This document shows positions 7,179-8,906 of a stretch of 8,906 nt of DNA, piece by piece. Positions within the stretch are counted from its first letter, which is position 1. Each line of letters opens with the position of its first letter. The notes below the pieces were generated by a model. The model did not search any database. It was given only the letters and a program-made list of their open reading frames with translations, and had not been told where the DNA came from. Source of the stretch: Methanobacteriota archaeon (GTDB lineage Archaea; Thermoplasmatota; Poseidoniia; Poseidoniales; Poseidoniaceae); contig NZMM01000093.1 of NCBI GenBank assembly GCA_002694585.1, positions 1 to 8,906 on the forward strand. Direction: 5' to 3'. The position numbers and the translations under genes are program-made.

Positions 7179-7187
7179 GTTGATGAA
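7179..7187 (-). promoter_or_regulatory. Candidate promoter box for the membrane-protein gene
   Basis: Read on the minus strand, TTCATCAAC begins at 7187, exactly 29 bases before the ATG at 7158. It matches the other boxes only in TTnA and its spacing, so it is the weakest member of the set. It lies in the divergent spacer 7159-7234, which also carries the box for the rightward gene. Confidence 0.35.
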
Positions 7188-7205
7188 GCATCCCACGTCG
7201 AGAAG

Positions 7206-7214
7206 TTCAAACGG
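7206..7214 (+). promoter_or_regulatory. Candidate TATA-like box for the ArsA/Get3-like gene
   Basis: TTCAAACGG begins 29 bases before the ATG at 7235. The bases just before the ATG (GCGGAACC) contain no Shine-Dalgarno, consistent with a leaderless transcript starting at or very near the ATG. It shares AAACGG with the box ahead of the transglutaminase-like gene. Confidence 0.5.
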
Positions 7215-7234
7215 CCCCGTTCCTCAGCGGAACC

Positions 7235-8479
7235 ATGGCCCGACTGCTGTTGTTTGGGGGGAAAGGTGGGGTCGGAAAGACCACCTGCTCTGCAGCGAGC
7301 GCCATCCGCCTTGCCGACGCCGGCCTCCGGGTCTTGTTGGTCTCCAGTGACCCGGCCCACTCGACGTCGGACTCGTTGGGGCTTGAACTTGGGCCGGAAC
7401 CCACGCCCGTCGAAGGTGTCCCCGGGCTCTTCGGTCTGGAGATGGACCCGGAAGCCCGCGTGGCTCAGGCCATGCCAAAATTGAGCGAAGCGATGCAGGG
7501 CCTCGGCAACGGCGGTCCATTCGCTGGCTTGGCGGGCATGGCCGGCGGCGACCTTGGTGGCGCTGCGGCCGATGTTGGCAACGAGGTTGAGGCGTCTGAC
7601 CTCCTCCTGCCCGGTCTTGACGAAGCGCTGGCTTTCGATGAGTTGCTGAAGCACATCGAAGATCTGCGTTGGGACGTGGTCGTGTTCGACACGGCTCCGA
7701 CGGGTCACACGCTGCGCTTTTTGGCGCTGCCCGAACTTATCGACGCGTGGTCGGACCGGCTGCTTCGCTTGTTGCGTGCTTCTGGGGGCATCCGCTCGAT
7801 GCTCTTCGGGCGAAAGGAGAGCGACGCGATGAAGGACGAGCTGGAGCGCTTTCGACGTCGTGTTTTGCACATCCGGAGGATTCTTTCAGACCCGTCCACG
7901 ACGCGGTTCACCTTGGTGACCATTCCAGAACGCATGGGCGTAAACGAAACCGTCCGGGCCAACGAAGCCCTGCAACACCATGGCTTGCCGGTCACGGGCT
8001 GCGTGGTGAACCGTGTGACGCCCGAATTCGATCACCCCTTCTTGGCACGTCGTCGCTCAGAGGAGCAGGGCAGGATCCGAGAACTTGAGGAGGCGCTCGG
8101 TGATTTTACGCCGGTCTGCGTGCCGTTGATGGACACCGAAGTCCACGGTTTGGACGGGCTTCGTGATCTCGCACAAGTCCTCTACGGCGACCTTCAGGCC
8201 ATGCCTGAGGGCATCGGTCCGCATCCGATGGGCGATCCACTGCACCACGAACTGCACCGCTCGCTTGTGGTGGACCAGGCCAATGACGAGGAAACCATCC
8301 AACTTCATCTTCCAGGCCTCGCCCGAGAAGACCTCAGCCTCCGCAGCGAGGAAGGACGGCTGCTGGTCGGCGTGAACGGTCATGAACGGCATGTACCGAC
8401 GACCAGCTCGGTCAAAGCCAGCACGGTGGTCGCTCGGTTCCGTGGCGAGGTGCTGCACCTTACGGTCCCGATTTCCTGA
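7235..8479 (+). CDS. arsA: ArsA/Get3-family ATPase with C-terminal Hsp20-like domain
   Basis: This is a 414-residue ATPase of the ArsA/Get3 (TRC40) family, deviant-Walker proteins that act as dimers in tail-anchored protein targeting or arsenite extrusion. It shows the P-loop GGKGGVGKTT (8-17, signature Lys at 10), switch I SSDPAHSTSDSL (37-48), switch II DTAPTGHTLRFLALP (152-166), the adenine-contact VVNRVTP (257-263) and VPLMDTEVHGLDGL (296-309). Residues about 352-413 (QLHLPGL-REDLSL, GRLLVGVNG, ARFRGEVLHLTVPI) form an Hsp20/alpha-crystallin-like module known from some ArsA proteins. Residues 89-114 are Gly/Ala/Met-rich and lie where the client-binding helical subdomain is expected. Only three cysteines (18, 256, 295) exist and there is no CxxC, so neither the Get3 zinc clasp nor the classic ArsA metalloid triad is evident. 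I favour a chaperone or targeting role over arsenic export. It lies 40 bases ahead of srp54. Confidence 0.9.
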   Translation: MARLLLFGGKGGVGKTTCSAASAIRLADAGLRVLLVSSDPAHSTSDSLGLELGPEPTPVEGVPGLFGLEMDPEARVAQAMPKLSEAMQGLGNGGPFAGLAGMAGGDLGGAAADVGNEVEASDLLLPGLDEALAFDELLKHIEDLRWDVVVFDTAPTGHTLRFLALPELIDAWSDRLLRLLRASGGIRSMLFGRKESDAMKDELERFRRRVLHIRRILSDPSTTRFTLVTIPERMGVNETVRANEALQHHGLPVTGCVVNRVTPEFDHPFLARRRSEEQGRIRELEEALGDFTPVCVPLMDTEVHGLDGLRDLAQVLYGDLQAMPEGIGPHPMGDPLHHELHRSLVVDQANDEETIQLHLPGLAREDLSLRSEEGRLLVGVNGHERHVPTTSSVKASTVVARFRGEVLHLTVPIS

Positions 8480-8490
8480 CCGTCAACAGG

Positions 8491-8499
8491 TTGAAACCC
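8491..8499 (+). promoter_or_regulatory. Candidate TATA-like box upstream of srp54
   Basis: TTGAAACCC begins 29 bases before the srp54 ATG, in the 40-base gap after the ArsA/Get3-like gene. A GAGG (8509-8512) sits 7 bases before the ATG, the same spacing as the convincing trkA Shine-Dalgarno. If the box were used at the usual archaeal distance, the mRNA would start too late to include that GAGG, so at most one of the two signals is likely to be the main one. Confidence 0.4.
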
Positions 8500-8519
8500 A
8501 CCCCTTGTGAGGCGAAGAC

Positions 8520-8906
8520 ATGGCGCTGGAAGGCCTCTCCAAGGGGATCTTCCGGTCCCTCGGCTTTCTCAAGTCGAAGCGTCGCCTCGACGAAGAAGAA
8601 CTCCGCGACATGACGAAGAGCCTGCGCAGGGCTTTGCAGGAAGCGGATTTCAACGTCCGACAGACGAAGGAAATCGTTGAACGGCTCGAGTCAAGGATGC
8701 GCGAGGAGGAACCTCGGCCGGGCATCACCCTTCAAACCCACGCGATGAACATCCTCTACACCGAATTGGTGCGTCTGCTCGGGCCGTCCTCTGAATTCCG
8801 ACCTCACGGCAACACCCTGCTGCTCGTCGGTCTCTACGGTCAAGGAAAGACGACCACGACGGCGAAATTGGCCGAGTGGTACCGCAAGAAGCACGGCGTG
8901 CGCGTG
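8520..8906 (+). CDS. srp54: Signal recognition particle GTPase Srp54, N-terminal part (partial)
   Basis: The right edge cuts this gene after 129 codons. The protein starts MALEGLSKGIFRSLGFL and has the helical N domain (about 1-95, with the family signature LRRALQEADFNV, 35-46). It then enters the G domain with LLLVGLYGQGKTTTTAKLA (100-118), the G1 phosphate-binding loop. Srp54/Ffh binds 7S RNA and signal sequences and delivers ribosome-nascent chains to the membrane through FtsY. It is Srp54 rather than FtsY because the N domain begins directly, without an acidic A domain, and has LRRAL-EAD. G1 is normally GLQGSGKT or GLQGAGKT; here it reads GLYGQGKT, with Tyr and Gln at two usually conserved places. 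The remaining G motifs and the Met-rich M domain lie outside the window. The ATG at 8520 has GAGG 7 bases upstream. Confidence 0.92.
   Translation, partial: MALEGLSKGIFRSLGFLKSKRRLDEEELRDMTKSLRRALQEADFNVRQTKEIVERLESRMREEEPRPGITLQTHAMNILYTELVRLLGPSSEFRPHGNTLLLVGLYGQGKTTTTAKLAEWYRKKHGVRV

Noticed and set aside
7175..7870. Open frame of 231 codons on the minus strand opposite the ArsA/Get3-like gene
   Set aside because: It is fully antisense to the P-loop and switch regions of a well-supported gene. Its composition is low-complexity, shadow-like, and no motif is visible.
7235..8479. Annotation as an arsenite-pump ATPase
   Set aside because: The metalloid-binding cysteines are not evident, the protein has a single ATPase unit rather than the tandem A1-A2 form, and no arsB, arsR or arsC neighbour is present. 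ArsA is used only as a family symbol.
1..8906. tRNA genes, CRISPR arrays, insertion sequences or attachment sites
   Set aside because: All gaps between genes are under about 80 bases and show no cloverleaf, tandem repeat, terminal inverted repeat or transposase.

Overview
The window looks like a compact, GC-rich archaeal chromosome segment. Evidence for Archaea is the replication factor C large subunit with its C-terminal PCNA-binding motif, the archaeal/eukaryotic-type glycyl-tRNA synthetase end, an Srp54-type GTPase and an ArsA/Get3-type ATPase with an Hsp20-like tail. A planktonic Euryarchaeote such as Poseidoniia (Marine Group II) or a relative is my best guess. That is an inference from GC richness, gene density and protein style, not a proven placement. 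Nearly everything is coding: no gap exceeds about 80 bases, and I see no tRNA, rRNA, mobile element, CRISPR array or repeat family.

Layout. Bases 1-227 hold the end of glyS (+), followed by rfcL (268-1794, +). rfcL converges on, and overlaps by 19 bases, a leftward run of four genes. In their reading order these are a polytopic membrane protein of unknown function (7158-6400), a membrane-anchored zinc-ribbon/transglutaminase-like protein (6354-4813), trkA (4808-3390) and trkH (3386-1776). The last three are spaced 4 and 3 bases apart and clearly form one operon: an outward-facing papain-fold protein with a K+ uptake channel and its NAD(H)-gated regulator. A 76-base divergent spacer (7159-7234) separates this block from arsA/get3-like (7235-8479, +) and srp54 (8520 to beyond the right edge, +), two ATP/GTP-driven protein-handling factors.

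How the parts fit. glyS and rfcL are housekeeping genes (translation, sliding-clamp loading). TrkH and TrkA make a K+ channel and its cytosolic gating ring. The transglutaminase-like protein has no established link to K+ transport, but its tight coupling upstream of trkA suggests coordinated expression, perhaps in envelope or osmotic homeostasis. The ArsA/Get3-like ATPase next to srp54 suggests a membrane-protein targeting or chaperone neighbourhood.

Points of interest. A TTnA-type box sits 29-30 bases before all five non-coupled start codons, which would fit TATA-like elements of nearly leaderless transcripts. The only two cysteines of TrkH lie in an extra extracytoplasmic loop just after the first selectivity filter. 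RfcL carries an extra acidic segment inside its AAA+ core. Srp54 has an unusual G1 loop. No wholly new multi-gene system is evident, but the transglutaminase-trkA-trkH operon is the best candidate for an undescribed functional association.
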